The notes under the pieces were generated by a model. The model had not been told where the DNA came from, searched no databases, and saw nothing but the letters and a program-made list of their open reading frames with translations. Shown piece after piece: positions 9,043-17,404 of a stretch of DNA of 64,000 nucleotides (positions within the stretch are counted from its first letter, which is position 1; every line of letters begins with the position of its first letter). The stretch spans positions 62,001 through 126,000 of the forward strand of contig JBMNPT010000006.1 in NCBI GenBank assembly GCA_050943735.1, given 5' to 3'. Both the position numbers and the translations under genes were made by a program. The DNA is from JBMNPT01 sp050943735. Lineage in GTDB: Bacteria; Bacillota; Clostridia; Oscillospirales; RGIG577.

Positions 9043-9113
9043 TTTTTCACCTCCGTATTTTCCCGGGGCAAGCCCCGCGTGTTTCTATCTCTAAAGGGAA
9101 ACCTTTAGTCCGA

Positions 9114-10508
9114 TTAAAAAGGACGTCTGCCGGGCAACCCCGGGAAACCGCCCATCCCCAATCCGGGGAAACCTCCGCGGCCCTTCTTTTTGCCGCGCTT
9201 GACCATGCCCTTCTGGAATCCGCTGAGCTGCTTGAACATCTTCTGCATCTGTTCAAACTGCTTGAGCAAACGGTTGACCTCGGGCACCTGTGTGCCGCTG
9301 CCTGCAGCAATGCGCCGCTTACGGCTGGAATTGATAATGGAAGGATTGGCTCTCTCCTTCTCCGTCATGGAGAGGATAATGGCCTCAATCCGGGCAAACT
9401 GTTTTTCATCAATGTTGGCTTGGGAAATTGCCTTTTTATCCACTCCGGGCAGCATCCCCAGGATGTCCTGCACCGAACCCATGTTTTTCATCTGCTGCAA
9501 TTGCCCCAGGAAATCATTGAAATCAAAGCTGTTTTTCTTCAGCTTCTCTTCCAATTCCTTGGCCTTTTCCATGTCCACCGTTTCCTGGGCCTTTTCGATG
9601 AGGCTCAGAACGTCGCCCATTCCCAAAATCCGGGAGGCCATACGGTCCGGGTAAAACGGCTCAATATCCGAGAGCTTTTCACCCACACCGATGAATTTGA
9701 TGGGCTTGCCGGTGACACTGCGCACTGTCAGCGCCGCACCGCCCCGGGCGTCGCCGTCCAGCTTGGTGAGAATCACACCGGTGAGCTCCAGCTGCTGATT
9801 GAAGGTCTCCGCCACATTGACGGCGTCCTGACCGGTCATGGCGTCGATGGTGAGCAGAATTTCACTGGGCTCCACCGCCGCGCAGATGTCCTGCAATTCC
9901 TGCATCAGTGTATCGTCGATGTGCAGCCGGCCGGCGGTATCCAGAAACACCACATCATTGCCATGCTTGCGAGCATGCTCACTGGCCTGCCTAGCAATCT
10001 CCACCGGGGATACCTGATCGCCCAGGGAAAACACCGGGATGTCCAGCTGGGCGCCCAGCACCTGCAACTGTTTGATGGCGGCGGGACGATAGATATCACA
10101 CGCCACCAGCAGCGGACGATGTCCCTGTTTTTTATAGTAATTGGCCAACTTGGCACAATGGGTTGTCTTACCGGCACCCTGCAGACCTGCCAACAGCATG
10201 ATGGTGGGGCCGTTGTTCTTGAGCTTGACCCTGGCCACTTCGCCGCCCATGAGCTGGGTCAGCTCATCGTTGACGATCTTGATGACCTGCTGAGCAGGGG
10301 TCAGGCTTTCCAGCACCTCCGCGCCCATGCACTTTTCGCTGACAGCGGAAATGAATTCCTTGACCACCTTGAAGTTGACGTCCGCCTCCAGCAGAGCCAG
10401 CTTGATCTCCCGCATGGCGGCCTTGATGTCCGCCTCAGTGAGTTTGCCTTTGCCTTTCAGTTTTTTGAACGCTTCCGTCAGCTTATCGGAAAGACTTTCA
10501 AATATCAT
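9114..10508 (-). CDS. ffh: signal recognition particle protein Ffh
   Basis: A 464-residue SRP54 GTPase that binds signal sequences and SRP RNA and docks with FtsY. The N domain is helical (residues 1-90). The NG domain has the P-loop GLQGAGKTTHCAKLA, DTAGR and TKLDGDARGG. The methionine-rich M domain (after about 325) includes SRKRRIAAGSGTQV, the RNA-binding segment. The C-terminal tail is rich in Gly/Pro/Lys/Arg (GKKKGRGGFPGLGMGGFPG). It overlaps ylxM by 4 bp (ATGA). Confidence 0.97.
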   Translation of the reverse strand: MIFESLSDKLTEAFKKLKGKGKLTEADIKAAMREIKLALLEADVNFKVVKEFISAVSEKCMGAEVLESLTPAQQVIKIVNDELTQLMGGEVARVKLKNNGPTIMLLAGLQGAGKTTHCAKLANYYKKQGHRPLLVACDIYRPAAIKQLQVLGAQLDIPVFSLGDQVSPVEIARQASEHARKHGNDVVFLDTAGRLHIDDTLMQELQDICAAVEPSEILLTIDAMTGQDAVNVAETFNQQLELTGVILTKLDGDARGGAALTVRSVTGKPIKFIGVGEKLSDIEPFYPDRMASRILGMGDVLSLIEKAQETVDMEKAKELEEKLKKNSFDFNDFLGQLQQMKNMGSVQDILGMLPGVDKKAISQANIDEKQFARIEAIILSMTEKERANPSIINSSRKRRIAAGSGTQVPEVNRLLKQFEQMQKMFKQLSGFQKGMVKRGKKKGRGGFPGLGMGGFPGLPGRRPF

Positions 10509-10894
10509 AGGGAACCTCCCAGCACCTCAGTGCCGTTGTGACGAATGACCGCCACCACTTCTTCCAACCGGCGGGTCTGCCGCAGCAATTCCTCATCCTG
10601 CAGCTGCTCTCCCCGCCGACGGATGGCTTGCACCGCCTGCTCTATATGAGCCAGCGGCAGCTCCATCGCCCGGAAGCGCTCTTCAAACCGCAGCTTCTCC
10701 TCAATTTCCCGCAGCGTTGCCTCGCCCCGCTTCAGACTGTCCCGCACTCCCTGCCGGGTAATGCCGGTCAGCTCTGCAATTTCGGAAAGCGAATAATCTT
10801 CGTTGTAGTAATATTCAATGACCTGCCGCTGCTTTTCATGCAAAAGGCTTCCGTAAAAGTCCAGCAGCAGCCCGATCTTCAAATCCTTTTCCAC
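10505..10894 (-). CDS. ylxM: YlxM-family putative DNA-binding protein
   Basis: A 129-residue helix-turn-helix protein. Its N-terminal half (KRQVIEYYYNEDYSLSEIAELTGITRQGVRDS in pieces: YYYNEDYSLSEIAE, GITRQGVRDSL) resembles sigma-factor region 4. The C-terminal half, after the helix-turn-helix, is predicted coiled coil. YlxM is nearly always encoded before ffh and stimulates SRP function in streptococci. The GTG at 10894 follows AGGAG by 7 nt. Confidence 0.9.
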   Translation of the reverse strand: MEKDLKIGLLLDFYGSLLHEKQRQVIEYYYNEDYSLSEIAELTGITRQGVRDSLKRGEATLREIEEKLRFEERFRAMELPLAHIEQAVQAIRRRGEQLQDEELLRQTRRLEEVVAVIRHNGTEVLGGSL

Positions 10895-10940
10895 ACCGCA
10901 GCTCCTTTGGCTGTAAAGTGATTTTCTTTACACCTTACTT

Positions 10941-10969
10941 ATGGTACACATTTCCCCGCGGTCTGTCAA
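10941..10969 (-). promoter_or_regulatory. sigma-A promoter for the ylxM-ffh operon
   Basis: Minus strand: TTGACA, 17-bp spacer, TACCAT preceded by TGTG (extended -10). It lies between mutS2 and ylxM and starts a leader of about 40 nt. Confidence 0.75.
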
Positions 10970-10985
10970 GAGGTTTTTCCAAAAT

Positions 10986-13391
10986 TTATTTCAATTCCAC
11001 AATGGTAACGCCGTTTTCGCCTTCCCCGTAGGTACCCAGGCGGAAAGACGCCACCGGCCGCAGGGCCCGCAGCCGCTGCTGAACCGCGTCCCGCAGTACG
11101 CCGGTGCCTTTGCCGTGGATGATCACCACCTGATGCAGTCCCATCACCACCGCGTCATCGATGAATTTATCCAGTTCCATCAATGCGCTCTGGGCATCCT
11201 GCCCCCGCAAATCCAGTTCGGTGCGAACCTTTCGGGTACTGCGGTCACTGCCCTTGATAAACCGCGCCGCCGAAGCAGGTTCTTTCTTCTGCTGGCGGGT
11301 CATTTCCTCGGTCACCCGGATCTCCCGCTCGTGGACCCGCACCTTCATCACGCCGGCCTGCACCGTCAAATACCCATCCTTGTCAGGCAGAGTCAGCACG
11401 GTGGCCGGTTTGTTCAGGTTGAGCAGCTGGACCGCTTCCCCCAGATGCAGCTTCTGTTTTTTATAGGGAATGTTGGCGGGGCGCAGCGCATCCGGATTTT
11501 TCTGGTGATCGTCCGCCCCTTTGAGCAGGCTTTTCACCATGGCCCGGGCGTTGCCCATCCGGCGCTGGGTCTCCTCGTCGATCTTGGCCTTGCGCAGGGC
11601 TTCCACTTCTTCCATGGCCTTGTCGGCGGCATACCGGGCCTGCTCCACAATCCGGCTGGCCTCCAGCCGGGCTTGCCGGATGGCATTCTCCCGGGTCTGT
11701 TTGTAGTGATCCCGCTGCTGCTTCAAATCGTTCCGCAAATCCTGGATTTCCCGGGAGGCCGCTTCCGCCGCCTTCCGCTGACGCTCCATTTCCTGCCGGT
11801 CCCTCTCGAGATTGGTGAGAATGTCCTCAAATGCCACATTCTGCTGGTTGACCTTGGCTTTGGCCGCCTCAATAATCTCCGCTGGCAGCCCCAATTTGCT
11901 GGAAATGGCAAAAGCATTGCTCTTGCCGGGAATTCCAATGAGCAGCCGGTAGGTGGGTCGCAAAGTCTCCACATCGAATTCACAGCTGGCATTTTCCACA
12001 CCGGGGGTGGACAGCGCGAACTCTTTGATCTCGCTGTAATGAGTGGTGGCCGCCACCCGGGCCCCAATGCTCCGGATGTGCTCAATGATGGCCACCGCCA
12101 ACGCGGCGCCCTCCACCGGATCGGTACCGGCTCCCAGTTCGTCAAACAACACCAGGCTGCGCTCATCCACCTCCCTCATGACCCGCACAATGTTGGTCAT
12201 GTGAGAAGAGAAGGTAGACAGACTCTGTTCGATGCTCTGCTCATCCCCGATGTCGGCAAAAATATTGTCAAACACCGCCACCCGGCTTTCCTCCTGGGCG
12301 GGGATGTGCAGTCCGGCAGCCGCCATGGCACAGAACAGCCCCATGGTTTTCAATGCCACTGTCTTGCCGCCGGTGTTGGGACCGGTGATGACCAGTGTGT
12401 CAAACTCCTCTCCCAGACGGATGTCGGTGGGCACCACCCGGTCGGGGTCCAACAGCGGATGCCGGCATCGACGCATATCCACGATCCCCTCCTCATTGAG
12501 GATAGGAGCTGTACCCTGAATCCGTCGGCTGTACACCGCCTTGGCAAAGACAAAGTCCAGATAGACGCAAATCCGGTAGTTGTTCTGAATGGGGCCTGCT
12601 TGTTCCCCTACCAAAGCGGACAACTCCGCCAAAATGCGGTCAATTTCCTTCTTTTCCTCGGAAACCAGCACCCGCAGCTCATTGTTGGCCTCCACCACCG
12701 CCATGGGCTCCACAAAAATGGTCTGCCCGCTGGAAGAAGTGTCATGGATAAGGCCGGGCACCTGTCCCCGGCACTCCGCTTTCACCGGAATGACGTACCG
12801 GTCTCCCCGCATGGACACAATGGGCTCCTGCAGCGCTTTGGCATAGGTGGGAGAGTGAATGATCCGGTTGAGCACCTCCCGCACCTTCTGGCCTGCGCCC
12901 CGCATTTTGCGCCGGATGTCGGCCAGGGCAGAGCTGGCGCTGTCCGCCACCTCTTCCTCATTCAAAATGGCGTCGAAAATCCGGTCCTCCAGACGTCGGG
13001 CCGGCTCCAGATTTTGAAAATACCGGTCCAGACAGGTTTCGGTTTCATCCTCCAGTTTGTAGTCCTGCAGGGTACGGCTGATGCGCAGCAGCACCGCCAC
13101 CTCCAACAGCTGGCGGTTGGACAGCACTGCTCCCAACTCCGCCTTGTGGACCGATTCGGTCACGTCGGTGAGACCGCTGAACCCGGGTGTGCCCCGGCGC
13201 ATCACCAGCCCTTTGGCATCGCCGGTTTCCCGCTGCGCCTTTTGAGCCTCCGCCAATGTAGTACAGGGTTGCAGCTGCCCAATGCGGGTACGGGCGTATT
13301 CACTGCTGGCGCACTGTTTCACTTGTTCAATGATTTTATCAAACTCCAGTGTATGAAGTGACTTTCTGTATAAATCCTGTGTATGTTCCAA
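10986..13391 (-). CDS. mutS2: endonuclease MutS2
   Basis: An 801-residue MutS2. It has the core clamp domains and the MutS ATPase with Walker A GPNTGGKTVALKT, then a long coiled-coil stretch (about residues 505-620, KAAEAASREIQDLRNDLKQQ type). The C-terminal Smr nuclease domain has LDLRGQ and HGKGTGVLRDAV. MutS2 acts on recombination intermediates and, in Bacillus, on collided ribosomes; it is not the mismatch-repair MutS. I place the start at the TTG at 13391, which follows CAGGAGGG by 6 nt and gives MEHTQDLYRKSLHTLEFDKI. The ORF extends upstream to 13490, but that would overlap recO and lacks a ribosome site. Confidence 0.95.
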   Translation of the reverse strand: MEHTQDLYRKSLHTLEFDKIIEQVKQCASSEYARTRIGQLQPCTTLAEAQKAQRETGDAKGLVMRRGTPGFSGLTDVTESVHKAELGAVLSNRQLLEVAVLLRISRTLQDYKLEDETETCLDRYFQNLEPARRLEDRIFDAILNEEEVADSASSALADIRRKMRGAGQKVREVLNRIIHSPTYAKALQEPIVSMRGDRYVIPVKAECRGQVPGLIHDTSSSGQTIFVEPMAVVEANNELRVLVSEEKKEIDRILAELSALVGEQAGPIQNNYRICVYLDFVFAKAVYSRRIQGTAPILNEEGIVDMRRCRHPLLDPDRVVPTDIRLGEEFDTLVITGPNTGGKTVALKTMGLFCAMAAAGLHIPAQEESRVAVFDNIFADIGDEQSIEQSLSTFSSHMTNIVRVMREVDERSLVLFDELGAGTDPVEGAALAVAIIEHIRSIGARVAATTHYSEIKEFALSTPGVENASCEFDVETLRPTYRLLIGIPGKSNAFAISSKLGLPAEIIEAAKAKVNQQNVAFEDILTNLERDRQEMERQRKAAEAASREIQDLRNDLKQQRDHYKQTRENAIRQARLEASRIVEQARYAADKAMEEVEALRKAKIDEETQRRMGNARAMVKSLLKGADDHQKNPDALRPANIPYKKQKLHLGEAVQLLNLNKPATVLTLPDKDGYLTVQAGVMKVRVHEREIRVTEEMTRQQKKEPASAARFIKGSDRSTRKVRTELDLRGQDAQSALMELDKFIDDAVVMGLHQVVIIHGKGTGVLRDAVQQRLRALRPVASFRLGTYGEGENGVTIVELK

Positions 13392-13416
13392 TCCGTTCCC
13401 TCCTGTAAACAGACGG

Positions 13417-14169
13417 TCAATTTTCCGTCTGTGAAACGCTTTTGTAAAATTCCAGAGTGGAAAAATGCCGGTCCAGCCGGTACAGCGCATAGCGCTCGGT
13501 CACCACTCCCAGATACCGCTGATTTTCCGGGCTGATGTGAAACCGGAAAATCTCGCCGTCCTCGCTGTACAATATGTACCGCAGGGCGGTGAGCACCGTC
13601 CCATTCAGCCGCACGCCCTGTTCCCGGTCCTCCGGCGCGGCGCAATCCTCACACACCAGTCGGCCCTCCTCGGGCAAAAACCACATCTCTCCCTGGTAGG
13701 CTCCGCATTCCCGGCACCCCACCAGATCGGGCATATGACCGGTGAGGGACAGCAGACGCAATTCATAGACCGCCTTGATTTTTTCACAGTCCGCTCCGGG
13801 ACGGGTCAGCATATACAGCGTATTGAGGGTCAGCCGCAGCACTGAGTTGCTCTCCAGATTCTCCTCGGTGACGCTGTAGCAAAGCTGCGCGATGTAATAG
13901 GCCAACGAAGCGGTTTCCACCCGTTCCCGCAGACGGAAAAAGGACTCCACCAGTTCCACCTGGGTCACCATCCGGCGACCCTGCCGCTCATGTACGGAAA
14001 AATGAGAATAGCAGAACAGGTTGGTCCCCGCCAATTTTTTGCTCTTGATCTTGCGTCCACCCGGTACCCGGGCGCTGATGCGCCCCTTTTCAGTGAGGAT
14101 GGTGATAATCCGGTCACTGTCGGCGTAATCCACCTCCTGAATCACCAGTCCCGTCAGATTTTCCAGCAT
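13417..14169 (-). CDS. recO: DNA repair protein RecO
   Basis: A 250-residue protein with an N-terminal OB fold (GLVIQEVDYADSDRIITIL, EKGRISARVPGG) and a C-terminal helical domain with a zinc-finger pattern (VGCRECGAYQ...LVCEDCAAP). RecO loads RecA with RecR onto SSB-coated DNA. Gene order era-yqzL-recO matches Bacillus. mutS2 starts 25 bp after its stop. Confidence 0.94.
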   Translation of the reverse strand: MLENLTGLVIQEVDYADSDRIITILTEKGRISARVPGGRKIKSKKLAGTNLFCYSHFSVHERQGRRMVTQVELVESFFRLRERVETASLAYYIAQLCYSVTEENLESNSVLRLTLNTLYMLTRPGADCEKIKAVYELRLLSLTGHMPDLVGCRECGAYQGEMWFLPEEGRLVCEDCAAPEDREQGVRLNGTVLTALRYILYSEDGEIFRFHISPENQRYLGVVTERYALYRLDRHFSTLEFYKSVSQTEN

Positions 14170-14184
14170 ATCACCCCTCCTTTT

Positions 14185-14325
14185 TTACAGCATCGCCTCC
14201 GCCGGACGGGGCCGCGGCGGCTCTGTCTGCTCCTCCTGCATGTGCTGCTCCAGCTGGTGATACCGCAGATAATCCTCTACCCGTCCACTGTTCCAAAACT
14301 GTTCCCATGCCTGTTTTTCGTCCAT
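14185..14325 (-). CDS. yqzL: YqzL-like small protein between era and recO
   Basis: An unlisted 46-codon gene. The minus strand from ATG at 14325 reads MDEKQAWEQFWNSGRVEDYL, then RYHQLEQHMQEEQTEP and a proline-rich end, stop at 14185. GGAGGG lies 6 nt upstream; a second ATG 6 nt earlier sits inside that site. The W-x-x-F-x-x-[ST]G-x-[IV]-x-x-YLxYxxLE pattern and the position between era and recO match YqzL, a small Bacillus protein of unknown function. The stop lies 15 bp before the recO start. The longer overlapping reading frame (14171-14530) is in another frame and lacks these properties. Confidence 0.78.
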   Translation of the reverse strand: MDEKQAWEQFWNSGRVEDYLRYHQLEQHMQEEQTEPPRPRPAEAML

Positions 14326-14489
14326 CTTCATCCCTCCGGCAAAAAATCCTGTGTACAAAGCTAGTTTCTACTGCCTTTTCTGCCGGTATACCCTCAAAAA
14401 ATCTTCTCCCAAAAGTTTGGTATGGATAGACAAACTCAAAAAATGCAAGGGGTTTTTGAAAAAATTTTTCTTCTAAAATTTTCCCTTTT

Positions 14490-15401
14490 TCACAGGGTGT
14501 AATCCGCTTCCGGATCCTCTCCAAACCCAAATTCCTTGAGCTGGAAGTTGCTGTTTCTCCAGTCGTCCTTCACCTTCACCCACAGCTGCAGATAACATTT
14601 CACGCCAAAAAACCGTTCAATGTCCTCCCGGGCATAGGTGCCCACCTTTTTCAGCATGGCGCCCTTTTTCCCGATGATAATGCCTTTGTGGCTCTCTTTT
14701 TCACAATAAATATTGGCACTGATGTCCAGCATTCCGCCCTTTTTTTCCTTCATTTGCAAAATTTCCACCGCGGTGCCATGGGGAACCTCATCATCCAGCA
14801 GACGTAGCAGCTTCTCCCGGATGATCTCCGCCACAATCTGTTTTTCCGGTTGGTCGGTGAGCATCTCCTCGGGGAAAAAGGCCGGTCCCTCCGGCAGATG
14901 CCGCTCCATTTCCGCTACCAAATCGGACAGATTTTCCCCCTGACGAGCGCTCACCGGCACAATGGCCACATAGGGATAGGTCTTGGAAAGCGCATCCATC
15001 ACCGGCAACAGCTCGGTCTTTTTGATTTCGTCCACCTTGTTGATCACCAGAATGGCCGGCATGCCGCTGGCCTGAATCTTCTGCAAAATGGCCTGTTCGT
15101 TTTCATTTAAGGTAGGTTTGGGTTCCACCACCAGCAAAATGCAATCCACATCTCCAATGGACTGATTCACCACGCCCACCATTTTCTGCCCCAGCCGGGT
15201 GCGGGGCTTGTGAAAGCCCGGGGTATCCAGATAGATCAGCTGGCTCTCCTCGGTGTTTTGAATCCCCATAATCCGGGTACGGGTGGTCTGGGGTTTGCTG
15301 CTGACAATGGCCAGCTTTTCTCCCACCAGCGCGTTGAGCAGAGTAGATTTTCCCACGTTGGGGCGTCCTACAATGGCAATAAAGCCCGATCGTTTGATCA
15401 T
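14490..15401 (-). CDS. era: GTPase Era
   Basis: A 303-residue GTPase with P-loop GRPNVGKSTLLNALVG, switch region KPQTTRTRIMG, DTPGFHKP and NKVD, then a KH domain whose loop is IIGKKGAMLKKVG. Era binds the 3' end of 16S rRNA and checks 30S maturation. ybeY, in the same operon, makes a partner nuclease in the same process. The 158 bp between era and yqzL hold no gene that I can see. Confidence 0.97.
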   Translation of the reverse strand: MIKRSGFIAIVGRPNVGKSTLLNALVGEKLAIVSSKPQTTRTRIMGIQNTEESQLIYLDTPGFHKPRTRLGQKMVGVVNQSIGDVDCILLVVEPKPTLNENEQAILQKIQASGMPAILVINKVDEIKKTELLPVMDALSKTYPYVAIVPVSARQGENLSDLVAEMERHLPEGPAFFPEEMLTDQPEKQIVAEIIREKLLRLLDDEVPHGTAVEILQMKEKKGGMLDISANIYCEKESHKGIIIGKKGAMLKKVGTYAREDIERFFGVKCYLQLWVKVKDDWRNSNFQLKEFGFGEDPEADYTL

Positions 15402-15419
15402 ATAGTTTCTCCTTTTCCT

Positions 15420-15884
15420 TTACAGTTGGTCCTTATCACAGAATCGGCCCATGATAAAGAGTATGCTGAACACAAAAGACAGCAGCAAGAGGCCCATGGC
15501 CAGCGGCCGAAGGGCAAAATAAGTGAAAATGGACAGCAGTACCCGCACATTCCAGAAAAAGAGAAGTCCCACCCCCACCGCTGCCATGGCGCACACCATC
15601 ACGGCGCCGGCGGCAATGTCCTTGGCCTTTTTGGCCATGGGATGGTACCCCTCAAATTCCCGATTCACCAGTTCTTCCACCGCGGTATTCATCATTTCCG
15701 CGCTGAGCATCACCGCAAACACCACCAACAGCAGCGCATACTGGCTCACATCCAACTGATAAAAACGGGAAAAAAACAGCACATACACCATAGCTGTCAA
15801 ATGAATGCGAAAATTTCTCTCCCCGTTCATGGTGGCCTGAATCCCCTTCAGCGCATACTGAAAGGAGCGAAGCAGACTTCTCAT
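15420..15884 (-). CDS. dgkA: diacylglycerol/undecaprenol kinase (DgkA family)
   Basis: A 154-residue membrane kinase with three helices in the core. The N-terminal SFQYALKGIQATMNGERNFRIH region and the catalytic EMMNTAVEELVNREFEGYHPMAKKAKDIAAGAV region (seen as MNTAVEELV and KAKDIAAGAV) are those of Gram-positive DgkA, which phosphorylates undecaprenol to recycle the cell-wall lipid carrier. A fourth hydrophobic stretch extends the C-terminus beyond the usual about 123 residues. Bacillus has cdd between dgkA and era; here it is absent. Confidence 0.92.
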   Translation of the reverse strand: MRSLLRSFQYALKGIQATMNGERNFRIHLTAMVYVLFFSRFYQLDVSQYALLLVVFAVMLSAEMMNTAVEELVNREFEGYHPMAKKAKDIAAGAVMVCAMAAVGVGLLFFWNVRVLLSIFTYFALRPLAMGLLLLSFVFSILFIMGRFCDKDQL

Positions 15885-15885
15885 T

Positions 15886-16383
15886 TCAATCCTCCCGGGT
15901 AATGCCCATCCGTTGCAGCACAGCCTCTTCCTTGGCGCGCATCTCCCGCTTGTCCTCTTCCGTCATATGGTCATATCCCAGCAGATGATACATGGAATGC
16001 ACCGTCAGATAGGCCACCTCCCGATTTTCACTATGGCCGAATTCCTGGGCCTGGGCCTGGCACCGCTCCAGAGAGATCACGATATCTCCCAGCATGATGG
16101 CCTCTCCATCCCGGTCACCGGGCGCATACAACGGCCGGTGCTGGCTGTCATACTCCAGCACCGGGAAAGAAAGCACATCGGTGGCGGCATCCTTGCCCCG
16201 CTGCTCCCGGTTGATCCGCCGGATCTGCCGGTCGCACACAAAGGTCACACCCACCTCATGGGGCTCGTCCAGCCCCTCGGTCTCCAACACCTGACAGATG
16301 CACCGCCGCACCATATTGGCGGTGGAACGATACACCTTCACCTTTTTCTGCCGGTTGACCATATAAATTTCATGCCTGTCCAT
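15886..16383 (-). CDS. ybeY: rRNA maturation endoribonuclease YbeY
   Basis: A 165-residue zinc metalloprotein with the motif HSMYHLLGYDHMTEEDK (H-x3-H-x5-H), which binds the catalytic zinc. It processes 16S rRNA 3' ends and degrades defective 70S ribosomes. Upstream part: VTFVCDRQIRRINREQRGKDAATDVLSFP (in pieces). I chose the ATG at 16383, 6 nt after GAGGTG, over the GTG at 16392, which lies inside the ribosome site. It ends 1 bp before dgkA starts. Confidence 0.94.
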   Translation of the reverse strand: MDRHEIYMVNRQKKVKVYRSTANMVRRCICQVLETEGLDEPHEVGVTFVCDRQIRRINREQRGKDAATDVLSFPVLEYDSQHRPLYAPGDRDGEAIMLGDIVISLERCQAQAQEFGHSENREVAYLTVHSMYHLLGYDHMTEEDKREMRAKEEAVLQRMGITRED

Positions 16384-16398
16384 CCTGCACACCTCGGT

Positions 16399-17403
16399 TC
16401 ATCGTCTGTCCCGCTGACGGGCCCGTTCCTTGTTCATTTCATCATACCGCTCATACGCCCGGATGATCTTCATCACCAGCTCATGCCGCACCACATCCCG
16501 GTCGGTGAACTGACAGATTTCAATGTCGTCAATCCCCCGGAGCACCTTCATAGCCTCCTTGAGGCCGGATTTCTTCCCCGCGGGCAGGTCGATCTGGGTC
16601 ACGTCACCGGTGATGATGGCCTTGGAATTGTTGCCCAATCGGGTAAGGAACATTTTCATCTGCTCCGGTGTGGTGTTCTGGGCCTCATCCAGAATGATGA
16701 AGCTGTCATCCAGCGTCCGGCCCCGCATATAGGCCAGAGGAGCCACTTCAATGTTGCCCTTTTCCAGATGTTTCTGATAGGTCTCCCCGCCAAACATATC
16801 GAACAGGGCATCATAGAGGGGCCGCAGATAGGGGTCCACCTTACTCTGCAGATCCCCCGGCAAAAAGCCCAGATTTTCCCCAGCCTCCACCGCCGGACGG
16901 GTGAGGATGATACGGCTGACCTCTTTCTTCAGGAAGGAGGACACCGCCATGGCCACCGCCAGATAGGTTTTTCCGGTACCCGCCGGACCGATGCCCAGCA
17001 CAATGGTATTGTTCCGGATGGCGTCCACATATTTCTTCTGTCCCACCGTTTTGGCTTTGATGGGCTTGCCCCGGGAGGTGACACACACGCTCTCTCCCAG
17101 GGTTTTGACCACATCTTCATCTGCACCTTCCCGCACCATGGCAATGCAATACCGCACACTCTGGGAGGTGAGTTTTTCTCCTTTGGCTGCCAGTTTTACC
17201 AGATTTTCCAGCACTTTCTGCGCCAAAAAAACCCCTTCACTTTCTCCCGTCACTTTGAGGCACTCATCCCGCCCCACAATGGTGACGCCAAATTCCTTTT
17301 CTACCAATTTACTGTTTTCGTCAAAACTGCCCAGTACGTTGAACAGTTCATCCGCTGTTTCCACCCGAACCTGACTTTCCGCCATACCATTCTCTCCCTG
17401 CAT
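16399..17403 (-). CDS. phoH: PhoH family ATPase (PhoH-L)
   Basis: A 334-residue protein with an N-terminal KH-like segment and a P-loop ATPase domain (GIGPAGTGKTYLAVAMAV; FIILDEAQNTTPEQMKMFLTRLG). It is the standard neighbour of ybeY and is implicated in RNA metabolism; the exact reaction is unsettled. It lies 1 bp downstream of yqfD and 15 bp upstream of ybeY, so all are in one operon. Confidence 0.95.
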   Translation of the reverse strand: MQGENGMAESQVRVETADELFNVLGSFDENSKLVEKEFGVTIVGRDECLKVTGESEGVFLAQKVLENLVKLAAKGEKLTSQSVRYCIAMVREGADEDVVKTLGESVCVTSRGKPIKAKTVGQKKYVDAIRNNTIVLGIGPAGTGKTYLAVAMAVSSFLKKEVSRIILTRPAVEAGENLGFLPGDLQSKVDPYLRPLYDALFDMFGGETYQKHLEKGNIEVAPLAYMRGRTLDDSFIILDEAQNTTPEQMKMFLTRLGNNSKAIITGDVTQIDLPAGKKSGLKEAMKVLRGIDDIEICQFTDRDVVRHELVMKIIRAYERYDEMNKERARQRDRR

Positions 17404-17404
17404 T

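Noticed and set aside
10941..13361. 806-codon open frame on the plus strand
   Set aside because: It is the mirror of mutS2, which has Walker and Smr motifs; the antisense product has no domain or ribosome site.
14171..14530. 119-codon minus-strand frame between era and recO
   Set aside because: It overlaps the era end and is out of frame with the YqzL-like gene, which has the ribosome site and family pattern.
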